In this document: piece by piece, positions 45,664 to 55,117 of the stretch
Layout: each line of letters starts with the position of its first letter
Numbering within the stretch: position 1 is the first letter of the stretch
Assembly (NCBI RefSeq): GCF_030812995.1
Contig: NZ_JAUSTT010000010.1
Location: forward strand, 1 to 64,000
Direction: 5' to 3'
Source: Bacillus chungangensis
GTDB taxonomy: Bacteria > Bacillota > Bacilli > Bacillales > Bacillaceae_C
DNA length: 64,000 bases
Translations under genes and position numbers: made by a program
The notes under the pieces: generated by a model
Databases searched by the model: none
What the model was told of the DNA's origin: nothing
The model's input: the letters and a program-made list of their open reading frames with translations, nothing else

Positions 45664-46170
45664 TTAAATATAACCTTCATCTAGCTCGTACAATGTTTTT
45701 ACCATATGATGAATCATTGCAATACAATCGTCGATCATGTTTTCTGTAATGAAACGATGAAAATCAATGCTAACGACCATCCGCGTTCCATGTTGAGAAG
45801 AAATTATTTTCTTTTCATCATATGTTCGAGTTTCTCCCCACAGCTCTTTTACCTGCTCTATGTTTATATTGTGTTCGCTTTGCCAGCCGAAATCAATGGA
45901 CACATAAGCGCCTGGCTGCTGGAATCCACTTTTTTTGATTAATTCTGCCGCTAATTGTTCCATTGTCGCTTCCAGTGTAAATTGAGTATAAAGCGACGGC
46001 AATGTATGGTTTCTAAGAGCAAACTTTATTTCATAGCGTCTTGACATTGTTGCTAAATCAACTAAATCCTTCCGATCAAGGACTCGGATGTCACCGCTCA
46101 AATCTAAATCATAAATGGCGCCTTCGAGCACTACTTTTAAGTTATCAAAAGCAGTTGGATCAAACATCAT
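45664..46170 (-). CDS. Conserved hypothetical protein, family not recognised
   Basis: A 168-residue soluble protein with no signal or membrane span. Visible features: VLEGAIYDLDLSGDIRVLDR, ATMSRRYEIKFAL, AYVSIDFGWQSEHNINI and a C-terminal helical FITENMIDDCIAMIHHMVKT. AAAGGAG precedes two adjacent ATG codons. It lies between the ABC-F and peroxiredoxin genes on the same strand. I assign no function. Confidence 0.75.
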   Translation of the reverse strand: MMFDPTAFDNLKVVLEGAIYDLDLSGDIRVLDRKDLVDLATMSRRYEIKFALRNHTLPSLYTQFTLEATMEQLAAELIKKSGFQQPGAYVSIDFGWQSEHNINIEQVKELWGETRTYDEKKIISSQHGTRMVVSIDFHRFITENMIDDCIAMIHHMVKTLYELDEGYI

Positions 46171-46407
46171 TACTTCGCTCCTTTTGTCTTCCTGCTTCTT
46201 CAGATTAGAAGCAGTGCATCCTGCTTGAGGATTTCTTAAGATAATGACATCTTACCATATTATTTCACGTTTTAAACAAGATAGATGTTCATGCAGTTTA
46301 AAGCAAGTTCACATAGATAAGCTAGTACCTCGGACGATATCAGCTTGATTTGGCTAATAACTCGCCTGCTCACTTCCGTTTCATGTTAGCTGAATCCAAT
46401 AAAACGG

Positions 46408-46457
46408 AAGGGGCTGTTTCCAAAAGTGATAAAAATGACTTTTGGAAACAGCCCCTT
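46408..46457 (-). terminator. Terminator after the peroxiredoxin gene
   Basis: Two perfect 20-bp arms (beginning AAGGGGCTGTTTCC) flank a 10-bp loop, five bases beyond the peroxiredoxin stop. The T-run on the minus strand is imperfect (CCGTTTTATT) but the stem is very strong. Confidence 0.78.
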
Positions 46458-46462
46458 CGAGA

Positions 46463-47011
46463 TCAATATGAGCTTTTGGATTGCAGCACGTCGTCGCCTA
46501 TTTTCCAATCCATCGGACACATCCCGCCGCTTTGCAATGCAGCTAAAACACGCAGCGTCTCATCTGCACTTCTGCCTACATTCATATTTGTCATGACAGC
46601 ATATTGAATAATGCCTTCTGGATCAATAATAAATGTAGCCCGATGAGCTGAAGTTGTTTGTGGATGAAGCACACCGTAAGCTTCTGCGACCTTCTTCGAA
46701 AAATCAGATGCTAGTGGGAATTGTAGATCACCAATCCCATTTCCTCCTTCATTTTTCAACCAAGCCCGATGTGTATAAATGCTATCTGTACTTACTGCCA
46801 ACACTTCTGTATTTATTTCTCGAAATGCTTCCACTCTACTGCTTAAACTTTTCATTTCCGTAGGACAAACGATAGAAAAATCAAATGGGTAAAAAAATAA
46901 CAATAGCCACTTTCCCTTGTAATCTTCTAAAGTAGTTGGGATTGGCAAGCTGGATAGACTCGAAACCGTATCTAATTTAAAACTCGGTGCTTTTTCCCCA
47001 ATATTTAACAT
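46463..47011 (-). CDS. Peroxiredoxin, AhpC/TSA family
   Basis: A 182-residue typical 2-Cys peroxiredoxin. The peroxidatic cysteine is in YPFDFSIVCPTEMKSL and the resolving cysteine in GGMCPMDW near the C-terminus. I start at the ATG at 47011, nine bases after AAAGGAG; eight further in-frame residues lie upstream over that site. No AhpF neighbour, so a thioredoxin-type reductant is likely. Confidence 0.92.
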   Translation of the reverse strand: MLNIGEKAPSFKLDTVSSLSSLPIPTTLEDYKGKWLLLFFYPFDFSIVCPTEMKSLSSRVEAFREINTEVLAVSTDSIYTHRAWLKNEGGNGIGDLQFPLASDFSKKVAEAYGVLHPQTTSAHRATFIIDPEGIIQYAVMTNMNVGRSADETLRVLAALQSGGMCPMDWKIGDDVLQSKSSY

Positions 47012-47147
47012 CTTACCTAGCTCCTTTTCGATCATTCAAGTTCACTATTCTCCTTGATTATAGACTTTATGCCTACCTAGGACAAGGGAACTAGCTTAGA
47101 ATTTTAGTTGACATAATTAAATTATTGTACACAGATAATAGACTTAA

Positions 47148-47172
47148 AGAAAAAACCTTCAGAACGAAGGCC
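47148..47172 (-). terminator. Terminator of the bacteriocin-locus lipoprotein gene
   Basis: CCTTC / GAAGG stem with a five-base loop, followed on the minus strand by TTTTTTC. It lies about 100 bp beyond the lipoprotein stop and closes the locus on this side. Confidence 0.7.
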
Positions 47173-47270
47173 TTTTCTTGAAGAGATAGTCAGATTTCAC
47201 ACATCATAGAGCCAGAATTTTTAGGGGCGAGAACAGCATTCATCATTCTAAATTTTAGTGTAAAATTGGC

Positions 47271-48281
47271 CTATTTTACTTCTAAAGTAAAGCGGACACT
47301 TGAGTATACTTCAAAATTCGATTCATCATTTATTTTTGCAAATGGATTAGAGACTGCCAAAGCGATCACTTCATAAAATCCAGGTTGTTCCGGAGCAGTT
47401 AATGCTATTTCACCAATGCCTGTTTCGCCTGTTGGGATCTCTAAAAGTTTATATTTCTTACCATCAATGTTTACTTGCTCAAATCCAATTGTTGCTAATA
47501 ATAATATTTTTTCTGCATCACTTCCTAATGTAGATGCATGATACATTAGATTCAGTTTTTCTCCTGGCTTTATTGTGATAACTTTATTTACATGAGGCAA
47601 GATATTTGTATCAAGTATGCTGTAATGAAAATCTTCATTTAAGGTAAATCTATACGTTTGGTCTATCGTCTTTGTCGCTTTCTCATATGTATGATAATCG
47701 ATAAATTCCACATCATTGATATCGTATACGATGTCATATACTGCATTCATGCCATACCAATCTGATTGGCCACTAATATCTTTTGCATTAATATCATGAC
47801 CGATCGTAAACGATATGAGTAGTTTGTGATTCCCCTCCATTTTAAGATCACGAGGAAGATATAATAGCAGTTCTGCCTCATAGCCATCATCTAACTCAAA
47901 TTTGTAATGAAGATCATAGTCGTTGGTTTCAGATATTTTGAACGGTATTTGTTCATAGTCATAATATACTGTAACAATAAAATTTCTTTTCTTTCCATTA
48001 TTGTTAAATTTAAGTGTTATCGGGTCATTTAAATTTTCAATATAGAGTATTTTATTTGCTTTATTACTATTTTCATCTTCAGTATTAAAGCTATTCGCGT
48101 TATATACATCAAGACCAACGCTGCTTTCCCAATCCGCATATTTAGTATTATCCCATTTCGCTACTTTCATATCAGGATGTATATTTACTTGTTTGTTATC
48201 GTTATTATCACAGCTTGCGAGATGAATGATCATGAAGATTATAAAGAAAAGTCTGATACAATTTGTCATTTTTCTTCTCAT
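47271..48281 (-). CDS. Lipoprotein of the bacteriocin locus, function unknown
   Basis: A 336-residue protein with a lipoprotein signal (FFIIFMIIHLASCDNND, lipobox LASC). The mature part looks beta-rich with repeated DYxxxFELDDGYEAELLLYL-like strands and ends with an immunoglobulin-like stretch (PGFYEVIALAVSNPF). No family recognised. It is the last gene after the secreted 134-residue protein under the TTGCGG-repeat promoter. A surface-anchored immunity factor or partner for that protein is possible, from position only. GAGGAG precedes the ATG. Confidence 0.82.
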   Translation of the reverse strand: MRRKMTNCIRLFFIIFMIIHLASCDNNDNKQVNIHPDMKVAKWDNTKYADWESSVGLDVYNANSFNTEDENSNKANKILYIENLNDPITLKFNNNGKKRNFIVTVYYDYEQIPFKISETNDYDLHYKFELDDGYEAELLLYLPRDLKMEGNHKLLISFTIGHDINAKDISGQSDWYGMNAVYDIVYDINDVEFIDYHTYEKATKTIDQTYRFTLNEDFHYSILDTNILPHVNKVITIKPGEKLNLMYHASTLGSDAEKILLLATIGFEQVNIDGKKYKLLEIPTGETGIGEIALTAPEQPGFYEVIALAVSNPFAKINDESNFEVYSSVRFTLEVK

Positions 48282-48390
48282 AGTGGATCTCCTCTTATTC
48301 CTAATAGAAAGCTGTCTACTATTTAATACGGTTTGTTGCTTAAGGAGAAGGACTTCTAATCAGGAAGGGTCAATTTTTAATTTTCATTCA

Positions 48391-48795
48391 TTAATAACTT
48401 TTTGATATCGTTGCGTATTGTGTACCTGATGTTTTAGTATCTTGAATTGTTCCATATCCTGTCCAAGTGACAGAGCCGGATCTTTTGAAGATTTTACCTG
48501 TTGTTGTTGAAGATGCATTAAATGCATAGTTTGTACTTGACGGAATAGATCCAAGTTCATCGAAACCAGTAACTTCAGCACTTAAATAGTATGCTTTTCC
48601 TGCAAAAGTGCTCATTGTTGCATATGCAAATTCAGGGTCAGATTTTAATTTAATATGCCCCCAAGATGCTGCTAATTGGATATCTCCGTCGCCTGAAGTT
48701 GGTTGAGTTGAAATGTCAAATCCTTGTGCAAATGCTGGTACGCTAAGGATTGAAAAAATTGCTAGACTTAGAACAAAACCTATAATTTTTTTCAT
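48391..48795 (-). CDS. Small secreted protein of the bacteriocin locus
   Basis: A 134-residue protein: signal peptide (MKKIIGFVLSLAIFSILS, likely cut after AFA at 23) and a ~111-residue mature part without cysteine, rich in Ser, Thr, Tyr and Gly (SWGHIKLKSDPEFAYATMST, SGSVTWTGYGTIQDTKTSG). AAAGGAG before the ATG at 48795 fixes the start. Its promoter repeats the architecture of the bacteriocin promoter, so it is probably co-expressed. It could be a second toxin or an accessory factor; no family is recognised. Confidence 0.8.
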   Translation of the reverse strand: MKKIIGFVLSLAIFSILSVPAFAQGFDISTQPTSGDGDIQLAASWGHIKLKSDPEFAYATMSTFAGKAYYLSAEVTGFDELGSIPSSTNYAFNASSTTTGKIFKRSGSVTWTGYGTIQDTKTSGTQYATISKSY

Positions 48796-49004
48796 TTTTT
48801 CTCCTTTCGTACCCTTACCTTTAGAAGTCCCTCTCATTAAGCCACTAACAAAATATAAAGCTCCTCGAACGAGAAATAATGCTAAAATTGTTTTTATAGA
48901 GACTCTACATAACCTTAAATAGCAGCTCACCTCGTTTCACAGTTTCCAAAATCATTTATCTTATTATGGAAATTCCGCTTTAAAATTCCATATACTACTA
49001 CCTT

Positions 49005-49044
49005 ACCATATAAAACCAATCTTAACACCGCAAAAATACCGCAA
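49005..49044 (-). promoter_or_regulatory. Promoter with TTGCGG direct repeats, copy P2
   Basis: On the minus strand: TTGCGG (49039-49044), five bases, TTGCGG (49028-49033), then a 17-bp spacer and TATGGT (49005-49010). The proximal TTGCGG sits exactly at the -35 position. The same layout precedes the bacteriocin gene. TTGCGG is the half-site of the known ComA box, and a ComA-like regulator is encoded nearby. Confidence 0.72.
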
Positions 49045-49071
49045 TTTTTGATGGTAAAATGTAAAGTATTA

Positions 49072-49122
49072 AAAACAACAAAAAACAAGCTCTCATAGAT
49101 GTTTATCATCCATTAGAGCTTG
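49072..49122 (-). terminator. Terminator of the bacteriocin export operon
   Basis: CAAGCTCT / AGAGCTTG with inner GATG / CATC pairing, followed on the minus strand by TTTTTTGTTGTTTTT, 88 bp after the last ATPase gene and just upstream of promoter P2. It insulates the two transcription units. Confidence 0.82.
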
Positions 49123-49209
49123 CTATACGGATAAAAACAAAATATACAGGCCGAACCTGATAACCATTTACCGCTTTTTTTCACACTACTTCCAAGTAGA
49201 ACTGTTGTT

Positions 49210-49926
49210 TCATTTATTCATCCCTACTTTTCTATCCTTCTCCGAAGTGTTTACGTGTGATAACTCATTCTTCGTTAATAGGTACGTTTCATCACAATGT
49301 TCTGCTACAAAACTACTATGAGTTGCTAAAATAATCGCAATTCCTTTTGACTTTAACTTTTTAAAATAATCCAATACTTTTGAAGCGGTCTCTTCGTCTA
49401 AAGCAGCTGTTGGCTCATCAGCTACAACTACTTCAGGATGATGAATGAGAGACCGAATAATACCAATCCGCTGCGTTTCTCCACCTGATAGTTTTTCTAT
49501 CCTTTTATGAAGCAAATGATCGACTTCAAAAACCCGGCTTAATTCGGTTATTTCTTTCATTGCTTTATTCTTAATGTTCATATTTTTTTCAAACCACAAA
49601 GGAACGCATATATTCTCAAAAGCACTTAATCCAGGAATCATTGGACTATGTTGTGAAATGTATCCAATTTTCTTTTTCCGAATTTCACTTAATTGATTTA
49701 AGTTCTTTGTCTCCATCTTGATATCCCCAAGAAAATATGTGCCGGAAGACGGACGTTCCAAGCCAGCAATGATATTTAATAACGTACTTTTTCCAATACC
49801 ACTTTTACCTTTTATCGCAATCATTTGACTAGTTAAGATCGATAAATGTATATTTTCAAAGATAGTTGCACCGTGAAATTCTTTTTTTATGTCTTTCAAC
49901 ACCAGTACGGTAGACAATTTCATCAT
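49210..49926 (-). CDS. ABC transporter ATP-binding protein of the second module
   Basis: A 238-residue ATPase: Walker A GKSGIGKSTLLN, signature LSGGETQRIGIIRSL, Walker B VVVADEPTAALD and H-loop LATHS. The start overlaps the stop of the preceding permease (ATGA). With the two permeases upstream it forms a MacB-like heteromeric exporter or self-protection pump, distinct from the lactococcin-type ATPase at 52.2 kb. Confidence 0.9.
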   Translation of the reverse strand: MMKLSTVLVLKDIKKEFHGATIFENIHLSILTSQMIAIKGKSGIGKSTLLNIIAGLERPSSGTYFLGDIKMETKNLNQLSEIRKKKIGYISQHSPMIPGLSAFENICVPLWFEKNMNIKNKAMKEITELSRVFEVDHLLHKRIEKLSGGETQRIGIIRSLIHHPEVVVADEPTAALDEETASKVLDYFKKLKSKGIAIILATHSSFVAEHCDETYLLTKNELSHVNTSEKDRKVGMNK

Positions 49927-51203
49927 CCTTTCAATTTTTGAACCAAATCGATTTCCTTGAAAGTTTTAACAATAAACATGTTTACTATTAATACCATTCC
50001 CGCTATTATTGCAATAATGACAAACAAATAATTGACGAAAAACATGAATGGATCATCCATTAACATGAAAAGTACAAAAATGGAAAGACTGGAACCCATG
50101 AAACATGTCAATAATAATTCGTAGCGGACATATTGATAAATTTGTTTTGAATTCACTCCGCTTATCAATAAGACTTTAAAAATATCGATATTTTTTCTGA
50201 TTTTTGTGATTGTTGCATATAAAAAGAGCATCATTGTCATCACAAACATCAAACAGGTGCTGACCAAAAGATAGGTTCGATTCATCTCCGTCATACCAAT
50301 TAGTGCATCAATAGCTAAGCTATTAGCACCTATTAATTGAAAATCAGTAAAGCCTACTTCTTTACCAATTTTATTTACAACTCTTCTCGCCTCTAGTGGA
50401 GATAAATCTGTGACGATCGTACCATTAACTAGATTAAGTAATGAAGCCATGAAAAATAACTTATCCTCTTTTTTCATGACAAGAGATGGAAATTTTTCAT
50501 AATACCATGATGGCAAAATGATATAGCGATCTATTTGTATTTCTGGATCGAACGCTGTCATGACTTTCTGAGTTGGTTCAAAAAAACCGATGACAGTTCC
50601 TATCAGGTCTTTTTTGTATACGTTAAATTCAATTTGGTCTCCTAGCTCGTATACATGAGAAAACGCTGCTCCTAAAAGAATCGGAAATTCATTTTGCTTC
50701 TCAGTATATATGTAATCCTTATCTGTAAATCCACTTCCTGTTTTTAATCTAAGTTCATTCAACTCAAAAGCAGTTTTATTGAGTTGCATTGATTTTACTG
50801 CACTATATACCTTATTATTTCTTTCAATAGGAGGGCGCTGTCCACCTCTTTCATAAAGGGGGTCAAAAATAGGACCTTCCTTAAAATCCATCACATAGAT
50901 TGGCTGGCTAATTGCATGATAATACGCAAATTCTGAAGAAGAAGATATATTTCTTTCGAATCGACTTAATGTGTCATAACCTTCTTTTTTTGAAAAAAAT
51001 TCAACTTCTTTTTCGTCATATAAACCATCTGATAATTTAAACATATTTTTATCTTTAAAATGGTTTGTTGTCTTTATCTCTATATGTGAAAAAGAGACAT
51101 TGACGATGAACGTTAGCACAAGTAAAAAAAGTATCGTTGAGGCAAAAATATTTAAAAAGTTTAAAAGCTTATTTTGCTTAAAGAGAATCCAAGTAACCTT
51201 CAA
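49923..51203 (-). CDS. FtsX-like permease B of the second module
   Basis: A 426-residue membrane protein: one N-terminal span (about 15-38), a large extracytoplasmic domain (about 40-295) and three C-terminal spans (about 300-420), the FtsX/MacB layout. The start is a TTG at 51203 with GGTGG nine bases upstream; it begins two bases after the previous permease stop. The extracytoplasmic domain is not recognised. Confidence 0.85.
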   Translation of the reverse strand: MKVTWILFKQNKLLNFLNIFASTILFLLVLTFIVNVSFSHIEIKTTNHFKDKNMFKLSDGLYDEKEVEFFSKKEGYDTLSRFERNISSSSEFAYYHAISQPIYVMDFKEGPIFDPLYERGGQRPPIERNNKVYSAVKSMQLNKTAFELNELRLKTGSGFTDKDYIYTEKQNEFPILLGAAFSHVYELGDQIEFNVYKKDLIGTVIGFFEPTQKVMTAFDPEIQIDRYIILPSWYYEKFPSLVMKKEDKLFFMASLLNLVNGTIVTDLSPLEARRVVNKIGKEVGFTDFQLIGANSLAIDALIGMTEMNRTYLLVSTCLMFVMTMMLFLYATITKIRKNIDIFKVLLISGVNSKQIYQYVRYELLLTCFMGSSLSIFVLFMLMDDPFMFFVNYLFVIIAIIAGMVLIVNMFIVKTFKEIDLVQKLKG

Positions 51204-51205
51204 TC

Positions 51206-52153
51206 CTATCTACCACCTTTTTCAACCGTATTCCATTTCACGACTGCAAAACAGCTGACGATTAAATACAACACCAACCCACTAAATAAATAAATGGAGT
51301 TGTTTATCCAATAATGAGACCAAAGCGGAAAGATAGCATGTTGAACAACCAAAGCTATTAATAGCAAGGGGATTGTAATGAATACATATGGCAGCAGTTT
51401 ATATGTCAATAACTTTAAAAAAATTTCATTTCTCGAATACCCGTGCAGATACATAATTCTAATAAAGTATTTTTCTTTAGATAACCAAATCATTCCTATT
51501 AACATAAATATCGCAATAGTAAACAATAGGCCTATATTGATAGAAATCATGAAATACTTATTAGAATGTAAAAGGTATGTCCCTGCATTTTCCTGAGTGA
51601 TCATATTGATTGGATTTTGATTGATAATCTTATGTATAATCTCTAATTTATTACTGTTTGGTGTATGAAAGATAAATAAGTTTCCTATGGTAAAGTCAAA
51701 TTGAAAGGAATCAGGAATTAGCCAAATTTCTGAATTTAATTTATAAGAATTGGGAGTATCAAAATATCCAACCACTTTGTAGTCTGGAGGAACGTTATGT
51801 ATATTGACGTTCCTGCCAATAATGGCGATTTTTTCATTTGGATGGTGAATATCTGTTTTGAACTCATACTTAATAGGTGGAAGTGTTACGTTCCCATTGA
51901 ACCAGACATACTTTAAGCGAGGATTTTCATCACTAACTTGTAATAAAATAAACTTACTATTACTTCTTTTTAAGGGCTTTTCCTTTTGTTCCATTGTAAA
52001 AGTGATTGCATTTTTGTTTATATATCCATTGTTGATCATATTGATATAATCAAAATAGAAAATACCCCAAATCATGCCTATACAAACTAGATTGAGAATA
52101 AAGGCAAAAATATAAAATCTCTTGTCATATCTATTACGTTTATATTTGATCAT
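51206..52153 (-). CDS. FtsX-like permease A of the second module
   Basis: A 315-residue membrane protein with an N-terminal span (about 14-36), an extracytoplasmic domain (about 45-200) and three C-terminal spans (about 205-310). Shorter than its partner. I use the ATG at 52153: the only good ribosome site, GAGGTGG, lies 40 bases upstream but a 33-base perfect hairpin between them would bring it to seven bases. A TTG directly precedes the ATG. Confidence 0.82.
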   Translation of the reverse strand: MIKYKRNRYDKRFYIFAFILNLVCIGMIWGIFYFDYINMINNGYINKNAITFTMEQKEKPLKRSNSKFILLQVSDENPRLKYVWFNGNVTLPPIKYEFKTDIHHPNEKIAIIGRNVNIHNVPPDYKVVGYFDTPNSYKLNSEIWLIPDSFQFDFTIGNLFIFHTPNSNKLEIIHKIINQNPINMITQENAGTYLLHSNKYFMISINIGLLFTIAIFMLIGMIWLSKEKYFIRIMYLHGYSRNEIFLKLLTYKLLPYVFITIPLLLIALVVQHAIFPLWSHYWINNSIYLFSGLVLYLIVSCFAVVKWNTVEKGGR

Positions 52154-52159
52154 CAAAAG

Positions 52160-52200
52160 TTTAAAAGATAATCGTATGGATTATCTTTTAAAACCACCTC
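52160..52200 (-). promoter_or_regulatory. Hairpin between ribosome site and start codon
   Basis: TTTAAAAGATAATC / GATTATCTTTTAAA, a perfect 14-bp stem with a five-base loop (52160-52192), sits between GAGGTGG (52194-52200) and the permease ATG (52153). Folding the mRNA leaves seven bases between site and start. This resembles the looped-out ribosome site known for phage T4 genes. It could alternatively be a transcript-stabilising or attenuating stem-loop after the upstream ATPase gene. Confidence 0.6.
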
Positions 52201-52230
52201 TTATTTACTATATTTGCAGCAACTATCATA

Positions 52231-52869
52231 TCATAACTCGATTACTCGATTGCATGCTTCCGCTATGTATGGGTCGTGAGTGACGATAATGATCGTTTTG
52301 CCTTCAATATGGAGTTCTTTTAAAATACCCATAATCTCATTTCTATTTTCTGTATCAAGAGAGCCTGTCGGTTCATCAGCAAGGATTAGATCACAAGGTT
52401 TTAAAAGGATTCTTGCGATCGCAACTCGCTGCTGCTCTCCTCCTGAAAGCTCATGAATTTTCTGCTTAAGATTAATATTCAAACCTACCCTCTCCAGGGC
52501 AGCTCTTTTCATTTCCTGCTTTTCTTTTTTTGTTTTTTTTGAATAGATAAGCGGGATTTCCAAATTGGCGTTGACAGTGGCATTGTCGATTAATGCGTAA
52601 TTTTGAAATAAATAAGACAGTTTTGTTCTAAGTAATTTATTGGCCTTCATTGAACCAATGCGGGGGGTGTTCTCATGAAAGAGTTTAACCGTACCGCTAT
52701 CTGGCTTTTCAAGCATCCCGATAATATTGAGTATCGTTGTTTTACCTGAACCACTTTTCCCTGTAATTGCAACCATTTCCCCTGCATTGACTGTTATATT
52801 AATATCCTCTAGTACGACATGATCAGCATAGCTCTTTTTGATATTGATCAGTTCACAAATATTCCCCAT
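52231..52869 (-). CDS. Bacteriocin ABC transporter ATPase, lactococcin 972 group
   Basis: A 212-residue short ATPase: Walker [16 protein letters not shown], signature [16 protein letters not shown], Walker [13 protein letters not shown] and H-loop IVTHD. Its length and its position directly after a DUF1430 protein and a lactococcin-972-like prepeptide match the L_ocin_972 ABC family. It lies eight bases after the membrane protein stop and likely energises it for export or immunity. Confidence 0.92.
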   Translation of the reverse strand: MGNICELINIKKSYADHVVLEDINITVNAGEMVAITGKSGSGKTTILNIIGMLEKPDSGTVKLFHENTPRIGSMKANKLLRTKLSYLFQNYALIDNATVNANLEIPLIYSKKTKKEKQEMKRAALERVGLNINLKQKIHELSGGEQQRVAIARILLKPCDLILADEPTGSLDTENRNEIMGILKELHIEGKTIIIVTHDPYIAEACNRVIEL

Positions 52870-52877
52870 ACCGTAAA

Positions 52878-55082
52878 TTATCCTCCCTTTATTACCTTTA
52901 GCTTGTTCCGCCGTTCGATGATGATGAGAGCAATTATTGAAGCAATAAATTCCATGATCATGAATAGCGCTGCTACACTGAATAATTCGTACCCAACACT
53001 ACCATTGACAATTGCACAAATGATGAGCTGCACAATCCACGTCGATAATAGCAACATCATGTAATTCTTATATGTTCTAAAAAAACCGATTCCGAATAGG
53101 CGATTGACCACATACTTCTGTTGATGTTTATTAAAAAACACAATCAGATTTTGTACGATCAATATCAATAATCCAGTCAAGATCGCAACACCAACAATCA
53201 AAAGCAACTTTAGGTACTTTTTCAAATGATAGATCTCTTCCAATATATATTGATCAATTGTGACGAGATATTTTAAATTATCATCTATTTTCAGTCTTTC
53301 TAATGTTGGTTTCAATGTTTTATAGGTGAGCGCAGGATCTCTATCAATCAATTTAACTTTCATTGCATCTCTGCTACCGTTACCAAGTGCAGCGAAATCC
53401 TTTATGAGATCATTCTTTTCGGTTAAGACTTCGATAATTGGATCTATGATCATTTGATGCTGATCTGGAAAAACATCTGGATTAAAGCTAAATATCTCCT
53501 GATCATTCGCTGTCCATATAATATCAAGTGCTTGATCATCTACATAGTCTGGTATTTCTAGTTGCAGTTGCTGTTCTGCAAACTCCATTCTCGATCGTCC
53601 TTCATTCTCAAAAAAAGTTCGTATTTCTTTTTCACGATGACGATATTTTTCAGGTACAAGTAAAATCAAGTCTTCATTTTCTTCGGATACGCTGATAGGC
53701 ACATGATGTTCGTCATACACAGGGTAAGCTTGTAAATAATTATTGTTGACCCTTATTGAAAAAATCCCATCATAATTTCTATTTAGCGATAAAGAAAGCG
53801 CTTCATATTCTCTAGCATCAATAAAAATGGAACCCATCTGATTCAAAACTGGGTATAATTCTGAACTAAAGGCGGCTCGGTATCGTAGCAGCGAGTCGTC
53901 ATCATGATCATGTCCGATATACAAAGGATAAAAAATCCCGTAATCCTTACTTTGTTCCCAGTTTTTTAAGCTTGCTTGTTTTTCGGTTAGCACTACATAC
54001 TCTTTAAAAATATTGAGCCCAATTAATACGAGGATAACGGAACATACGATTTTGAGTAGTAAATTTAATGCCAAAATTCCATTTGTATCTTTTCTATTTT
54101 TTATTGCTTGACTAATGCTGATTTTCGCTGTGTATATATACGCTCCTAAAGATAGGATAGCAATAGCGAAATACGTGAAAAATTGATTGAAAATAACCCG
54201 AAAAACAAAGCGAAAGGTTGTGTTCTCCACTAATAATCCACAAGCGGTTGTGATGATGGTCAGCACTACAAAAGTGATAACAATCAGCCTGCCAACAATC
54301 AGCCACCATATATGAAAGTTTGATAACCCATGCATTTTCATTGTGCCAATGTTTTTCGAGATAGTAAAAACATAGTAGATCATTAATAATAATAAAATCA
54401 CTAAAATGACACTATAAATCATTGTCAAATGATCAATAGACGCAGTCGTTTCCGCCTGACTCTGGTGATCATCGACTACAAAATCATCTCGTGTATAGTC
54501 AGCTCCATATTCTGCATAATATTGATTGATCTTGTCTGCAAAAGTTGCAATAAAATCGTTGAATGTCTGTTCATTTGATGCTTCTACAAAATAATGACCA
54601 TCAACCGGTAAATAGTCATATGATTTTTTAAGCGGATGAATTGTGATAAGATGCTTCCCTCTGAAGCTCTGAATCTGTCCTTTTTGTAGCTTTTGATGAG
54701 TATTTTTTGTCGTTAAAAAATGCTCACCCTCTTGTGTTTCTTCAGCGCTTAATACTTGTCCGCTTTTTAGCTTGATATGATGAAAGAAAGTTGTGTCATT
54801 CGTTAGTAAAATGTATTTTACAATTTCCACCGTTTGATCTTCTTTATGGTGCAAGCTCGGTCTAAATATATTCACCTTATACGCTTTTGCTATTTCTACT
54901 AAAAAGGGATAAATCTCTTCTGGATCAGCTAATAAAAGGTGATTTGGGATAGTAAACTTATACGCTATCTGCTTCTCAAGATTATCAATTTTTTCAAATT
55001 CTGTATGATCTGTTTGTTGAAAGGTCATGTAAAATGAACAAAGAGAAGCTAGGATAAGAAAGAGGATCACAATTTTCTTCAA
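52878..55082 (-). CDS. Bacteriocin-associated integral membrane protein (DUF1430)
   Basis: A 734-residue permease-like protein: N-terminal span (MKKIVILFLILASLCSFYM), a large extracytoplasmic region (about 25-210), four or so spans (about 215-380), a second extracytoplasmic region and three C-terminal spans (about 620-730) with an FtsX-like pattern. This is the DUF1430 partner always found with lactococcin-972 ATPases. I start at a TTG (55082), nine bases after AAAGGAG. An open frame extends 22 codons further to an ATG that lies inside the intercistronic hairpin and has no ribosome site. Confidence 0.88.
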   Translation of the reverse strand: MKKIVILFLILASLCSFYMTFQQTDHTEFEKIDNLEKQIAYKFTIPNHLLLADPEEIYPFLVEIAKAYKVNIFRPSLHHKEDQTVEIVKYILLTNDTTFFHHIKLKSGQVLSAEETQEGEHFLTTKNTHQKLQKGQIQSFRGKHLITIHPLKKSYDYLPVDGHYFVEASNEQTFNDFIATFADKINQYYAEYGADYTRDDFVVDDHQSQAETTASIDHLTMIYSVILVILLLLMIYYVFTISKNIGTMKMHGLSNFHIWWLIVGRLIVITFVVLTIITTACGLLVENTTFRFVFRVIFNQFFTYFAIAILSLGAYIYTAKISISQAIKNRKDTNGILALNLLLKIVCSVILVLIGLNIFKEYVVLTEKQASLKNWEQSKDYGIFYPLYIGHDHDDDSLLRYRAAFSSELYPVLNQMGSIFIDAREYEALSLSLNRNYDGIFSIRVNNNYLQAYPVYDEHHVPISVSEENEDLILLVPEKYRHREKEIRTFFENEGRSRMEFAEQQLQLEIPDYVDDQALDIIWTANDQEIFSFNPDVFPDQHQMIIDPIIEVLTEKNDLIKDFAALGNGSRDAMKVKLIDRDPALTYKTLKPTLERLKIDDNLKYLVTIDQYILEEIYHLKKYLKLLLIVGVAILTGLLILIVQNLIVFFNKHQQKYVVNRLFGIGFFRTYKNYMMLLLSTWIVQLIICAIVNGSVGYELFSVAALFMIMEFIASIIALIIIERRNKLKVIKGG

Positions 55083-55117
55083 AATAAAATGCTCCTTTAA
55101 TGGTTGTGATGAAATAG

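Noticed and set aside
46350..46607. Plus-strand 85-codon frame near the peroxiredoxin 3' end
   Set aside because: It overlaps the 20-bp terminator stem and the antisense of the peroxiredoxin coding region; there is no independent evidence.
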